From Litoditis marina (Eukaryota > Nematoda > Chromadorea > Rhabditida > Rhabditidae): 64,000 nt of DNA. The translations under genes were made by a program, and so were the position numbers. How positions within the stretch are numbered: the stretch's first letter is position 1; every line of letters starts with the position of its first letter. Below are positions 47,917 to 59,900 of the stretch, one piece after another. The notes beneath the pieces are model-generated. The model was not told the DNA's origin and did no database searches. It was given only the letters and a program-made list of their open reading frames with translations. Location of the stretch: contig OZ038437.1 of the NCBI GenBank assembly GCA_964036275.1, positions 8,747,804 to 8,811,803 on the forward strand, given 5' to 3'.

Positions 47917-47982
47917 TGTGGGACTCAAACTACCGCCAACAATTCGACAGTCGGCTGCACTAACCACTACACCAGCAGTCTT
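47917..47982 (-). other. tRNA-like sequence, degenerate
   Basis: Minus strand: TGGTGTAGTGGTTAGTGCAG (A box) and GTAGTTTGAGTCCCAC (B-box-like), tRNA spacing, poor stems. Confidence 0.4.
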
Positions 47983-48602
47983 ATGACAGTAGAGTCAGAA
48001 GAACACATGTGAGTTCGTAATGCATAGGAATACCTCCGCGAACTCTGCGGATCTATGAGATAGTTCTCAAGCGTTTTTGATCATGATTTCATGGGAAACT
48101 TGGAACTGTATTCACGAGATACCTCATGAGCAAGCCATCTCACGATATGGTTGGTTCAGTAGTCGGTCTAGAAACATAGATACGCTTCCCAGAACCATTT
48201 TCGGAACGCGCTGTGTTAATTACAAAATCGCGTTTGGTCGAAACTGTATTGCAACAAATCTAGAGATATAGTGTGCCCTGCTACAAAGGCGAGAGCACAA
48301 GCAGGTCAATGTGGCCGCAAACATCTGCGTCTCTCTGACCTGCACACTCTCTTGTTGAGGCCACCACAGAACTAGCTGAGGATTATCAGGGTTTGTGTCA
48401 ACTATTATTACCAGCCTAGTTGTCGACAAACTGCTCATTTCCACATTGCCTCAACCCGGAACCGAACTTTGATCTTGTTTTCCATATTCTACCCATTTGG
48501 CAGTCGGCCAAGGAACACTGGACTCAGCTGTGGCGAAACGACCAGCTAATTCATCAAGATGCCCCATTGGCCTTTTTAATAATTGAATATATGGAGGGAT
48601 GT

Positions 48603-49010
48603 GCCACATGAACATAGAACATATCAGGGAAAAAAGTATATGGGGACCAGACGTTTTTTGTAGTTTGGTCGGAGTACACACATTAAAATTTTACTAATTT
48701 CAGACTTGTGGCAGAAAAATAACCATCATAGTTCCCAACTTGTGGCAGAAAAGTAACCAAACTATTGACACACAGTTGAATAAATGGGAATGCGCCACAT
48801 GAACATAGAACATATCAGGGAAAAAAGTATATGGGGACCAGATGTTTTTTGTAGTTTGGTCGAAGTACACACATTAAAATTTTACTAATTTCAGACTTGT
48901 GGCAGAAAAATAACCATCATAGTTTCCAACTTGTGGCAGAAAAGTAACCAAACTATTGACACACAGTTGAATAAATGGGATTGCGCCACATGAACATAGA
49001 ACATATCAGG
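48603..49010. repeat. 191-bp tandem repeat
   Basis: GCCACATGAACATAGAACAT starts at 48603, 48794 and 48985, giving two full units plus the start of a third. Unit contents (GACTTGTGGCAGAAAAATAA, GGACCAGA(C/T)GTTTTTTGTAG) are almost identical, so the array is recent. Confidence 0.9.
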
Positions 49011-49038
49011 GAAAAAACAAAGAACTGGGGCCTGAGTG

Positions 49039-49200
49039 CGTATGCTAGAAGATCCAGGCACCTTCATCCCATCCTGCGTCTCTCGCCCTGCCTCACTATT
49101 TCTTGTCTCTTACATCCCGGCGGGATGTAAGAGCAGAGAAATAGCGTAAGTTTGAGGAGACGCAGGATGGGATAAAGGCGCTGGGATCTTCTAGCATACG
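49039..49200. mobile_element. Near-perfect palindrome, family H
   Basis: CGTATGCTAGAAGATCCAGG to the inverse GATCTTCTAGCATACG; starts about 30 bp after the 191-bp array. Confidence 0.85.
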
Positions 49201-49564
49201 TACTCAGATCTTTGCTCGATACACACTTTAATTCACCAGCTTTTACCGGAAAATAACAGGATCGAACTACAAACACACCGGCTGAATATTTGTTAAGGCG
49301 CCACACAAATAATATGTCATTGCTAGGGAACAACGAGTAAAACACACTTTTCTGCCAGTTATGTCGAAAGATACATAAAACGTGGACGCACATTCGTATC
49401 TCAAAAAGGGCAGAACGACGACACGTCTGCAAAGTTCATTGTATATTTTCTATGAAAACAGCTTGGCTTGAACTCTTCTCACTCACTTATGAGTACTCAT
49501 GGTTTGAGTGTGCAACTACAAGTGTGTATAGCGCTCGCTCTTACCGAAGCAAGCCGAGACGGTA

Positions 49565-49761
49565 TATAGTGAGTGCCAAATTCATAAATTTCTGTCTCGC
49601 GCCGGAATCGAACCTGCGAGCAAAACATTCGTAGCAGGGCGCTAACCACTGCGCTATCAGAGCTCATAACAGGCAAGCTTTGGAATCGAGGGGATGTGTA
49701 CGTACACAGCGGAAAGTGAGATATACAGTACCCTTCCGCCTTTCCGTTGGCGACGACTATA
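49565..49761 (-). mobile_element. tRNA-derived element family A
   Basis: Full-length minus copy with both ends and both pol III boxes. Confidence 0.85.
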
Positions 49762-49939
49762 TGTTACCTCCCGCTGTGTTTGTAGTTTGATTCCGTTGCT
49801 TTTCGGTTGATTTTCGTAAATTGTGACGTAATGCGAGCTTATAACGAGAAGTTACGAGTTTCCCATAGTGTATCATGAATGAATACTTCCAGTTGAACTA
49901 GCAACATAAAACAAATCTTCACAAACTTCTAAAACATGT

Positions 49940-49945
49940 TTTATT
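49940..49945 (-). terminator. Possible polyadenylation signal of large repetitive gene
   Basis: AATAAA on the minus strand, about 230 bp after the TAG stop at 50173. Confidence 0.35.
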
Positions 49946-50172
49946 AAATGACCAATAACACTGTTTCTATTACAAAAATAAAGGCAATAACATGTAGAAT
50001 GAAATAGAAACCGGGATGATTATAAAAACAATTAAAAAACTATATAGTATAAGTAAAATAAAGTAAACATAGAGGTACAACATAGATCATTGTATCAACA
50101 AACAAACAACATTTTAATAAATGTAATGGAAACGTCTATATATACAAACACATTTAATATAATATATATCCT

Positions 50173-50977
50173 CTAATGAATTTTCTTGAGATCGAGAGCC
50201 CTCGCTCTGAAGAGCTCACATCTGAAATTTTTTAAATTTTTAATTTTTTTTAACTGTAGAAAGAGCTAGTTTCAACATAAGTTTTTTGTTGCATTCTAGT
50301 TCAGTTTCGTTCTTTTAAAATTATAATGCAAGTTGGTTAAAAAAACACTCGAAAACTTGTTTCAATGTTCGACTATATACTTAAATTGTTCAATGTGGAA
50401 AGCATTCATAGTTACTCATTCACTTCGTTTAATTACCTCAATTTATCTATTATGAATGCCGCTGGGAATTAAAGTGAATTGAGTAAATTGATAGGTTAAC
50501 AGGTGTAATTAGGGAATTATTTTTCAAACGGAAATCAGAATCTGAGGTTTGTGAGGAAATTCCGTTTCAAGTTGGGGACCAAATTGATGAGAAATCGTTC
50601 ACAAATAAAATAAATTATTTTTCAGAAGCTATTTATTGTTCGTGAAGGATAATCTATCATAGCAATCAGAAACAAGTTAACGTTAGTTTTCTATTATCTC
50701 TAAATTTGGTAAAATACAAATTGTAGCAAAGTTGTAATAAAAACCGTCGAATAAAGATAGGAATGTTGACGTTATTGGAAGATACAGGAAATGTTTCTCT
50801 ACAATTAGATTATGCAAATACGATATTGGTCACTAACTACTCTGTAGCACTGTGACATGACGTATAAAACGTTTAACTTAAGGGTTTGAGCTAAAAATGA
50901 ACTGCAATCAGTACTCACTTGTCATAGTCGCAACACGACTTGTCACACGTGGAAGTAGACTCGAACACGTCGTCGTA
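50173..50977 (-). CDS. C-terminal exons of the large precursor
   Basis: Exons 50977-50919 (DDVFESTSTCDKSCCDYD) and 50221-50173 (KCELFRARALDLKKIH, stop). Four Cys in the spacing C-x3-CC-x4-C. There is no dibasic site before the end except LKK, so this would be the C-terminal peptide of any processed precursor. Confidence 0.72.
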
Positions 50978-53900
50978 CTGAAAACAGAATCATTCATTGA
51001 TTTATTGATTTTTAATGGAGAACAATTTAATTGTGGAAAAGTCATTTATCGACTTGTAATAGGAAAAACGTGACAAACGATTGAGTCACAATGAAAACGT
51101 GAACTACTTTTAATACGTTTTGAAGTGATTATTTTTTGTTCAGGCGTATTGTAATCTCTCCAGTTATCAGTTTCAATTTTTTTCAAAAACCTACACGGTG
51201 TATGTTGCTCTACTCTGAAGTTAATAACCGAGTTGTTTACCAAGGTTCGCCCCACCAAACTGGTCACTAGTTGATATCGAGTTGTGAAATCAAAGATTGG
51301 GGCACAATTGTGCACCAAGTTCTCGGTAAAAAGTCTGATCCTTGATTAACAACTTGGGTTTTCGGCGAATCTTGGTAAACAACTCGGTTTTTAACTTCAG
51401 AGTACTCCGCTGTGTATGTAGTTTGATGCCAGCGCTTCACGGTCGCAATTTATGAAATATGGCGTGCATTGAGATCAAAATACAACATAGATGTGCATAC
51501 CTAAAACACCTTTCGAGTAGTTGTTCTCAGATCAAAATAAATGCCGTTCACCATGGTCAAAACACAACTCATTTGAAATTCTCAAAAGTACATGCAGAGT
51601 ACATATTTTTAGACGTTTCTCAACCTTGTAATTGGTTCAATTACTTTCACGGTGTCAGGACGTAGAGCGAGTTTTGCAAAAACTTGTTTTTCAATCAGTT
51701 GATGAAAAATTAGAGCACTCTGGGGAAGAAGCAAACGTTTACGTAACCTCGTAATATCGTTTGGTAATTACTCTTTGAACTGAAAGCTTTGAACTCGCAA
51801 ACGATGTGATATAATATCGAAGAAGGTTACTCGGGGGTTCAAATCGTGAGTTGAGGTTTATTTGGCTCATATGGTTTTAAAAATTTGTTTTTCAATAATA
51901 TAAAGTTTGTTGCGCATAGATTCAATAACAAAAAGTAGTAAGAACTAACTAATTGAGTTATTGGAAAATTTTCGTTTATTTCATCAACTTGCGCGGATAT
52001 GAACGCTCTCTTCAATGTGCATTAATCGTTTCTCTTGCATTGTTGATTTGATATGAAGCAGTGGCTTCCACGCACATTTCTTCCTACTTTTCGAAAACAT
52101 AATTGGAAACGAACCGAAGATCGCTTTGTTCGACCGACGGTTACTGCGGGCGACTGCACGGAACACGGACAGGGAGCACGACGAATTTCTCGTTTCTGGA
52201 AGAAAATCGATTAATGGAGAGCTGATTATCTGATTTAGTTGTTGTTCGATTTCATGTATACAACAGAAACATGACTGTTTTCTTAGCAAGACAAGACCAC
52301 ACAAAACTACATTTACTGTATCACAGAAAGAAAAGTCTGATAATAAGTGAGATTCCTTCGAACAACAATCAAAATACGAATGAATTCGTTTGAAACATTC
52401 TGCGATATGTCAGTTCAATCAATTGTATTTTGGAATATTTATGAAAAAAAATGTGTTTCAAAACGTGTTTTAACGAATACAAACCTCCGTCTCCGTGGTG
52501 TCACGCTTTTTCCTTCCACACGGAGAGCACTGAAAATAAATAACCGTTTGTTTTCATTGTCAAAAAAATCTAGAATGGGAAAAATTAACTTGGAATCAGA
52601 CTAGAAACGGGCGCACAAAAGAAAAATGTATAATTTTTACAATGTAAAACTCACGATAGTTCGTTTCGATCGTTGCAGTACCTGGCCGAGGTTGGAGCAA
52701 GAATGACAGTTACCCTAAACATCATTAAATTAAAAGAAAAACTGGGAAAATGGAATTCTTATAAGAAATAACTGTGCTTGTACGAACAAGCCTAACTATG
52801 ATGTTAGTCAATTGCACAGTCCCGTGAGCCATGTTAAACACAGCAGAACTCGGAAACGTGAAATGACTGTTCGTATTACTTCTAGAATAATTATAATAAC
52901 ATGCTAGTTTCACGATCAACAAGAGAAAAACTCCAAAGATGAAGAACGATTTGATAACTTCTACGACAATCATTGAGTGCACACGGTTTGGTCATTTTGT
53001 TAGTTGTCTCTACAATCTTACCTTATTTTTCATGATCATATTAGTTGAATTTTTTTTAGAAAAAAAAAACTAGTTCCAACTTACCAAACTTCTCTTCTTA
53101 CGACCATTAAAGCACGGGAAGCAACCCTGGAAAGAATAACATTGATAACTTTTTGTGATTGATGAAAAACCTAAATAATGTTTTCCACCTTCCTTTGAGG
53201 GCTGGTATAAGTACAAAGTACAAACGTCAGATGTAGAAAACGTACACTCTGAAGATGGTAGAGAGCATCAATACGTTGTGCCCTTTGGAAAGAGTGATCA
53301 CGTTTTGCTGACGGCGTTTTTATAGTTATTAAAACGTCACAGTTGTTTTTGAATTATTGATGTCTTTCACATCTTCTTCTCTTCTTTTTCCAATAAGCGA
53401 GGGCCACGTTTTCAAATATGGAAAATTTAATAGATAGATGAACTACCATTCGTTTGACTCGCGCATGATGCTCTTCTTCGAGGTCTCTCTTTGATCTGTT
53501 CAAGCAGGGAAGGCAGCCCTGAAAAGCCCTTCTAAGAGTTTCAATCACATTTTACAACTTCTATACATCATAACTGTTAGAGTATGTCTATTCGAAGTTG
53601 ATTGCTTACCGAACTAGACTACGGTGAAAGTTTCCCTGTTGAAGATGAACTGGACAGAAGTTCAATGACGTATCAGTATCCAGATGATGTACGTAGACAT
53701 ATATCAAAGTATTCCTCGATAAAAGGTAAGTAAAACGGTTTTTCAAACAAATATGGCCAAAATTTCGGTTTTTAGTAACATTAATATGACGAAATAGACT
53801 AATTTAAACTAACCGTTCGCTTCACGCGTTTATGTGATTGGTTGCAGGTAGAACATCCGCTAGAGCTCTGCAATACTATCATATAAACAACGGAACAGTC

Positions 53901-56900
53901 TCACTTATACTTATCCAATATCATCGATCGTATGTTAGTTGTAATTCATTGATTCACGTGAAACGTGAAAACAGGTAGGCGTTTTTATATAGTTTGTTCC
54001 ACCCACTTATTACCCTCTACAGTAATCTGCTACCTCTTCCAGGTCAAACTTTGGTATGTTAGCGTGTTCAGAACCCCTCAAAATGTTGATTTATGTCTTT
54101 ACTACTACTAACTCTGAAAATTTGAAACCAAAGTTTTGACTTTTTCATTAGAAAACACCCCCTTCAATAATTGACGGATTACTGTAGGCGTACATCGATT
54201 GGTGAAACAGACTATACGTTTCACGTGACCGCGTGACGCAGTGCGAGTACATGAATGACCTTTAAAATTATTTATGAGCCCACGATGTACCTCATGATAC
54301 CACAAGGTGGTTTTTAGTGGCCATATTTAACTTGGAGAAGTTCCTAAGTTATTGGAAGCTATCGGAAGCTGCCGTTGAATGGACTTCTTTGCCTGACCCG
54401 AATAAAGTAGAAAAAGGTTGGTAAACAAACATTTCCTAGTAATCGATAATTAAACCACTATCAATTCACCTGTCCAAATATACTAGCTAATGGGTTAGCA
54501 CTGCTCTGGCAGCTATTGCAGCCAGTCTGTCTCTTGATCCTTCCCGGCAGCTGCTGACCGTTGGCTGCACAACTGGCACATCCGGAGTTGAGAGCTGAAA
54601 AAACGGTAGTTCCGAATCGCAGAGCTTGTTGTTTTCTACACTTGTATCGAAACATTCATACACCAAAAGGGTCTGGTGAACTATGTGTTGTTTGCAGCAG
54701 CAGAAAAGAGTGAGAAGAATGTGCACATTCAGCGACTTTTGTTTGTGGTGATATTGATACGGTAGTTAAGTCAGAACATTTGTCAGAACCGTCGATTTAG
54801 TATAGCATGTATACAATATTATTACATCTTTTTCATCTATGTTCTGTTCACCATTCTCTTTTTTTGGCAACCTTTCGCGTTTCAAACTTTCATTCCGTTA
54901 TTACACAGTGTGTAATAAATATTTGATTTGATTTGATTCGATTTCACGGATTCTCAAGTGCAGGCCCTTTTATGTCTCACGCTTAACGTGAAATTAAGTG
55001 CAACACGTGCATTTCTGTGTAATCATGTTCACCTGCGCTTCTCTTCGTCCTCAGTTGTCGGTGTAGTCTTCTTCTACAGGGACAAGCGGGGCAGGCGCGG
55101 AAACACAGAGGGATGGTGATCTGGAATTATTCGAGAACTACATTTTTATAAATTTCTGTTTCTCGCCGGAATCGAACCTGCGAGCAAAAGTTTCGTAGCA
55201 GGGCGCTAACCACTGCGCTATCAAAGCACATAACAGTCACATAACAGTCATAACAATAGAAGACATGTGTACGTACACAGCGGAAAGTGAGATACACAGT
55301 ACCCTCCCGCCTTTCCGTTGGCAACGACTATAAGCCTCCGCTTGATCTGAGCACACAGAAACAGATAGAAGTACAACTCCGCTCACGCGACTCAATTGCA
55401 CTCAATGCCCAACAATTTAAGACATGCAAATAGTTTTCATAATCTTAATCATAGTGATAGTTATTATAGTACGTCTCACAGAAGGACAGAAGGGCGGCTA
55501 GCAGCAGAGAGCCACTGTCACAAAATGAGTTCAAACCAATCAATCATATAGTTTGTTCCGACCACTTATAATCCTGTACAGTCATCTGCTCGAGCATCCA
55601 GATAAAAGTTTAGTCAAATGGCGTTTTTGGATTTTCTCCAAACCTTGGTAGTGTCTTCTGCACGTTTACTACTACAAACTCTGAAAGTTTGAAACCAAAA
55701 TAATGAACTATTCATTAGAAAAAGCCTCCTAAATATTTGACGGATTACTGTAGAAGGACATCGATTGGTGAAACGAAGTATACATTCCAAACAACATACT
55801 CAGTGAGATTCGAAAGTCAATTTCAATGTCTCAAACCCCGGAAAATCGCTCACAGTGGGACAACAGGTTGGTTGAGGTCGGCAACAGGGTTTCGGCTGGC
55901 AGCAGAGGGCTGGTCGCGGACAACACTGGATGGGCGGAGGGGCAGGGCAGCAGGGGAGACGGGCTGAAAAAAGCTGTCACGTTTACGTGGAGTTCACGTG
56001 AAAGAGGCCAAGTGAAAAGGTGGTAACTGTCTGAGCTGGCAACAAAAGCTCACCCAAGCCTCGGTTGACGAGTTACCATGTTTTGGTACCCTCAGATCCC
56101 AAAATTTGAAGTTTTCGTTTTTTTTTCCAGAGTTCGAGTTTTTGCTTCAATGTTGGACAAAACCCGAGTTTCCAAGTTTGGCGAATTGAATGAACATAGT
56201 TTCTACCGGAAAGTTTCATTTCGGAAACTCACGTAAGCAGCATGGTGTGACCGGCTGGCAGCATGTCTGTACAGGGGGCGGGGCCGGGGAACAGGGACAT
56301 CCGCCAGAGTAACCGGAAGAGTAGGAAGAATAGGGGTAGTGGGAAGAGGAGGGAGAGTTGGGGCTTTAAAAGAATAATGTGAGAAGTTATACACTTTTGC
56401 ACACGAAATATTTTGGCATCTTAGTATAACTTTGCGAGAAAACACGAACTTAGTACATCGATTCTTTCACTAGATTCGAATGAATCCATAATAATGTGAG
56501 GAGGTGTTTTCCGTGAAATTGAAGATGAATATACAAAATTTTCGAGTTCTGGAGATTCAAATCCACTGTTTGTCATTCAGCTCGATATTCGAAAATCTGC
56601 GCATGGCTTGAGCGCATTGTCAAAGATCGCTCGAATTTGGAAGATAATTTAAATACATTTCGCAGCCTTTTTTCACTCTAAAAAACCTAAATCGGCTTCT
56701 GTGCTCTGTCAGTTATTCACAGCACACGTGCAGGTTATTGAAGTTTCACCGCAAACAGTGCAGCACACGTGAAAAAACGTGAGGAACTCACGTGAAGTAG
56801 CTCTCTATCGGCTGATAACCGCCCGTGGGCTCTGTTTCCAGTGGTGCACGTGGTAACTCGTGTGCAATCGGTGCAATTAGTGTGGGCGGAGCCTCCTGCT

Positions 56901-59900
56901 CGGCTGAGAGAGGAGGTGTTTCCAGGTAATTTGACGAAGTCAACTCGGCCAGGTACGAGTGTGGTGAGTTCTGTTTGTTTTGCAGGTAAGTGGGCGGAGC
57001 CTCCTGCTCGCCTGAGTGATGACCCGGAGGATTTCCTAGAAAAGGGGGCGGAGGCGGGAAGGGAGGACTTTCCAGGTGAGTGGGCGGAGCCTCCCGCGCG
57101 GCCGACGGATAGGAGGATGAGGATCGAGGAGAGGGCGAGCCCGGCTTGTAGCTGGCTTCCAAGGGGATATATTGTGGAATATCTCCAGACGAAGGGGCGT
57201 TTCTGCAATGTTATTAGAAGGTGCAAGGTGAGCACCCGTGAGTGAGTGTAATGAAATTGGCGAACGTGAGTTAACGTGGTAAAGGTGAGCACACGGGAAA
57301 TGGCGTGATCAAGTTTGACACACGTGAGTGAGTGTCACTAGACTTGAAACACGTGAGTGAGTGTGGCCAAATTGGACACACGTGACGAGTGTGAACAAAT
57401 CTGAAACACTGGAGTTGAAGTGGTAAACGTGAGCACACGTGAATGGATATGTGAGGTTTGGTCACACTTAGGTGGGCGTGACCAAGTTAACACACGTGAG
57501 TGGATGTTTTAGAAGTCGTCACACGTGAGTGGCCTTGTGTACTGTTAATATCACACGTGCTTGAGGTATGTCACAGGTGGCTGCTGAATTGTGAAGATTG
57601 AACGTGTTTTGGAGGTCACATTCGGACAAGTCGGTAGATGAATTAGTGCATGTTGTACACGTGCAGTTTGATGAGGTAGAAAACGTGATATAATTATTAT
57701 AAGCGTGATGTATCTATTAAATTATTCGAAACGTAGGTGCGCTTAGTATTGAAGTTCATGAAAATGCTTCAACTTACAATAACTGATTTGAGGGAGTGTT
57801 CAACGAGGTGTAACCGGGCAGATCAACATTTGTTCTTCCAAGAGGCGAGAGGGTGGCAAATGTAGCCTAGAAATTATTCTGATACTGAAATCAATGAATG
57901 ATATATGCAGTATTATATACTGTTGGTTGAATTGTATGAATCGAACACGCGGAATCTTAGATTTAGGACTTGGCCAGATACCGAAAGTGCAATTTCGTTC
58001 TGTTCTAGAACACTATATGAATCTGACTATGTCAGATTCATAAAATTAATTGTAGTAAATCTAATGTATTCGATCGTTTTCATTTCTTTAAAAACTTATA
58101 ATGTACAAGGTGTTGTTTTCGAAAAACTACACTTCGCTCTGAAACAGATATAGAAGGCAAATTTTACAACTTTTTAAATGGTCCAAACCCAACCATGCAC
58201 TTCAAATACCTTAACAGAATGACAATGAACATTTCTAATTGGGACTTTCAATTGAACTGAAGATTCGGTGAACATTATAAATCTAAAAGCATGTATATAT
58301 AGTTCGTTTCATTCCCACTAGGACCCATTGGCATCAAGTCGAAATTTTCGGATGACTATTTCTTAGAACAGACATATGTATTCTGAGGAATGCTTTTAAT
58401 TACGTGTTTTTATGAAACTTAACAACCGCTTACAGAGATTTTCAGTTTATTGAAAAACTCCAAAATTGTGAAAAAAGCTGGAATATTTATTGGCCCGCTG
58501 CCAGGCACCGTAGCAAAGTCGTGAAAGTGGTGAGCTGAACATGATCGGAGACCTGATCACACTCTGGCCACATAGTTGCCAACTTTCCAAGCATAGTGTA
58601 CTTGACCCACCTGTGGGTGAGGTGGTGACCAGATAGTTCAGCTAAAAGGTGACCTTTTGATAAGACTTTGCTACGGTGCCAGGTCTCAGGAACTATACCT
58701 GATCTCCTTGAGTCTGCTGAGCGAAACCACCCGTGTGAGTCAAGACTGGGTCACGGTCTCCGTTACCTGACAAAGTTCAGGTCAGTGAACGGTTCTGCTA
58801 GTAGGTCAAACTTTATTAAAGTATTGAGACCAAGTTGGGCAAAACATTGTAACAGAAAATAAGCAACGTATGAGCTTCGGACCGAGCGAACAATTTCGTG
58901 TTTTTTCTCGTTTCTGTGGTGTACAAACGAGACAAGAATTGAATAGAAATCTGTTTCGCCTCCAATTAACAGTGAACTGTATTCGTAAAGAAACTAATGA
59001 AATAAAAATGTTGTGCCGATGTCTCAAGCAAGTCAATGTGTCATTACTAGTGTGCTCCCTGAAAAAGTACTCACCTCCACTGGTTCCACTGGGACCGGAA
59101 CCGGACGAACTGCCCGAGCCAGGCTGATTCTTGCAGCATGCGCAGCAGTTTCTCTTACTGCTTGTCCAAGTAGGGTGACTTCCCGGCTCACTTATTACCT
59201 GCAAAAAAACATGATATTGGTAAAATTAGCCCTCCACAAAGATTTATAATATTATGCGTGTGCTGAAAGTATACAGCCACATAGAGTAATTATTCTTCAA
59301 TTAGCCAGTTTTTGGGGGATTTGGTAAAAATGGTTGTTCAAACTAAAACGGGAAGTTTGTCATGATCAACTACAACATAAAAGTGGCGTTTTCTAGGCGT
59401 ACCTCGGCGGTTGTGGTTCTCTCAGCACTTTCAGCAGTACCGTTCATTCTTTCCCAATGTTTTCCTTACCATTTTGTGCATTTGGAAAACAAAAATATGA
59501 CAAAGATATTTTTATATGCTAATCTATCATAATCGATATTTAAATAGCTATCTATTACTTTATTCTGAGAACAACACCAAAATCGTCTTGAATCAGGGTC
59601 GAAACGATTTTGAGTGGCACCTTTCACTGAGCACATATTTACATAATATTACTTTATTGTTTACTATACATGCTTCCCCTCATAATCTATTACTTAAAGA
59701 CTACCTTAGCAGTTCCGTCCGTACTTCCGCTATTTCCGGCAGTACCGTCCATAATATTCCGGTGCGTGGTCCGTTCCTCCATCTTGGCAGTTCTGTCCCA
59801 ATAAGTGTTTGTCATTGAGCCGCTGTGGGGCACGGGCGTCTCCTTGGCTTGGAAGTTGCGGGCTGGAACCAAATAAATTTTAAATAAAAGATCGAACTAA

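Larger units (their letters stand above)
37402..50172. other. Gene-free interval of about 12.8 kb
   Basis: No exon with supported borders was found on either strand. Contents: tRNA-derived elements, one each of families F and J, and a (CATT)n-tailed retroposon end (40225-40293). Also a (CT)n tract (40542-40731), a 41.25-41.46 kb direct-repeat pair and clusters of B, D and E elements at 43.9-45.2 kb. Then palindromes H, a 191-bp tandem repeat (48603-49000) and an AT-rich stretch at 49.8-50.2 kb. It holds the 5' flank of the secreted precursor gene and the 3' flank of the large repetitive gene. Confidence 0.6.

Noticed and set aside
48420..48611. 63-codon plus frame with fairly protein-like composition
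   Set aside because: No splice partner, and its end runs into the 191-bp tandem repeat. It may be a decayed fragment, but not enough to call a gene.
49565..49761. True tRNA genes in family A elements
   Set aside because: The A and B boxes are good, but the acceptor, D and anticodon stems do not fold as a full tRNA and the same unit is repeated about ten times with transposon-like ends.
56230..56363. Alternative frame APTLPPLPTTPILPTLP for exon 56363-56233
   Set aside because: It is open, but the phase from the previous exon (two bases) demands the frame with CPC, CCQ and PCC, which also fits the Cys-rich exon that follows.
56841..57245. 134-codon plus-strand open frame (WAEPPAR repeats)
   Set aside because: It is antisense to the Pro-rich exon, whose phase links it to exons on both sides. 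Kept only as a finding about antisense potential.
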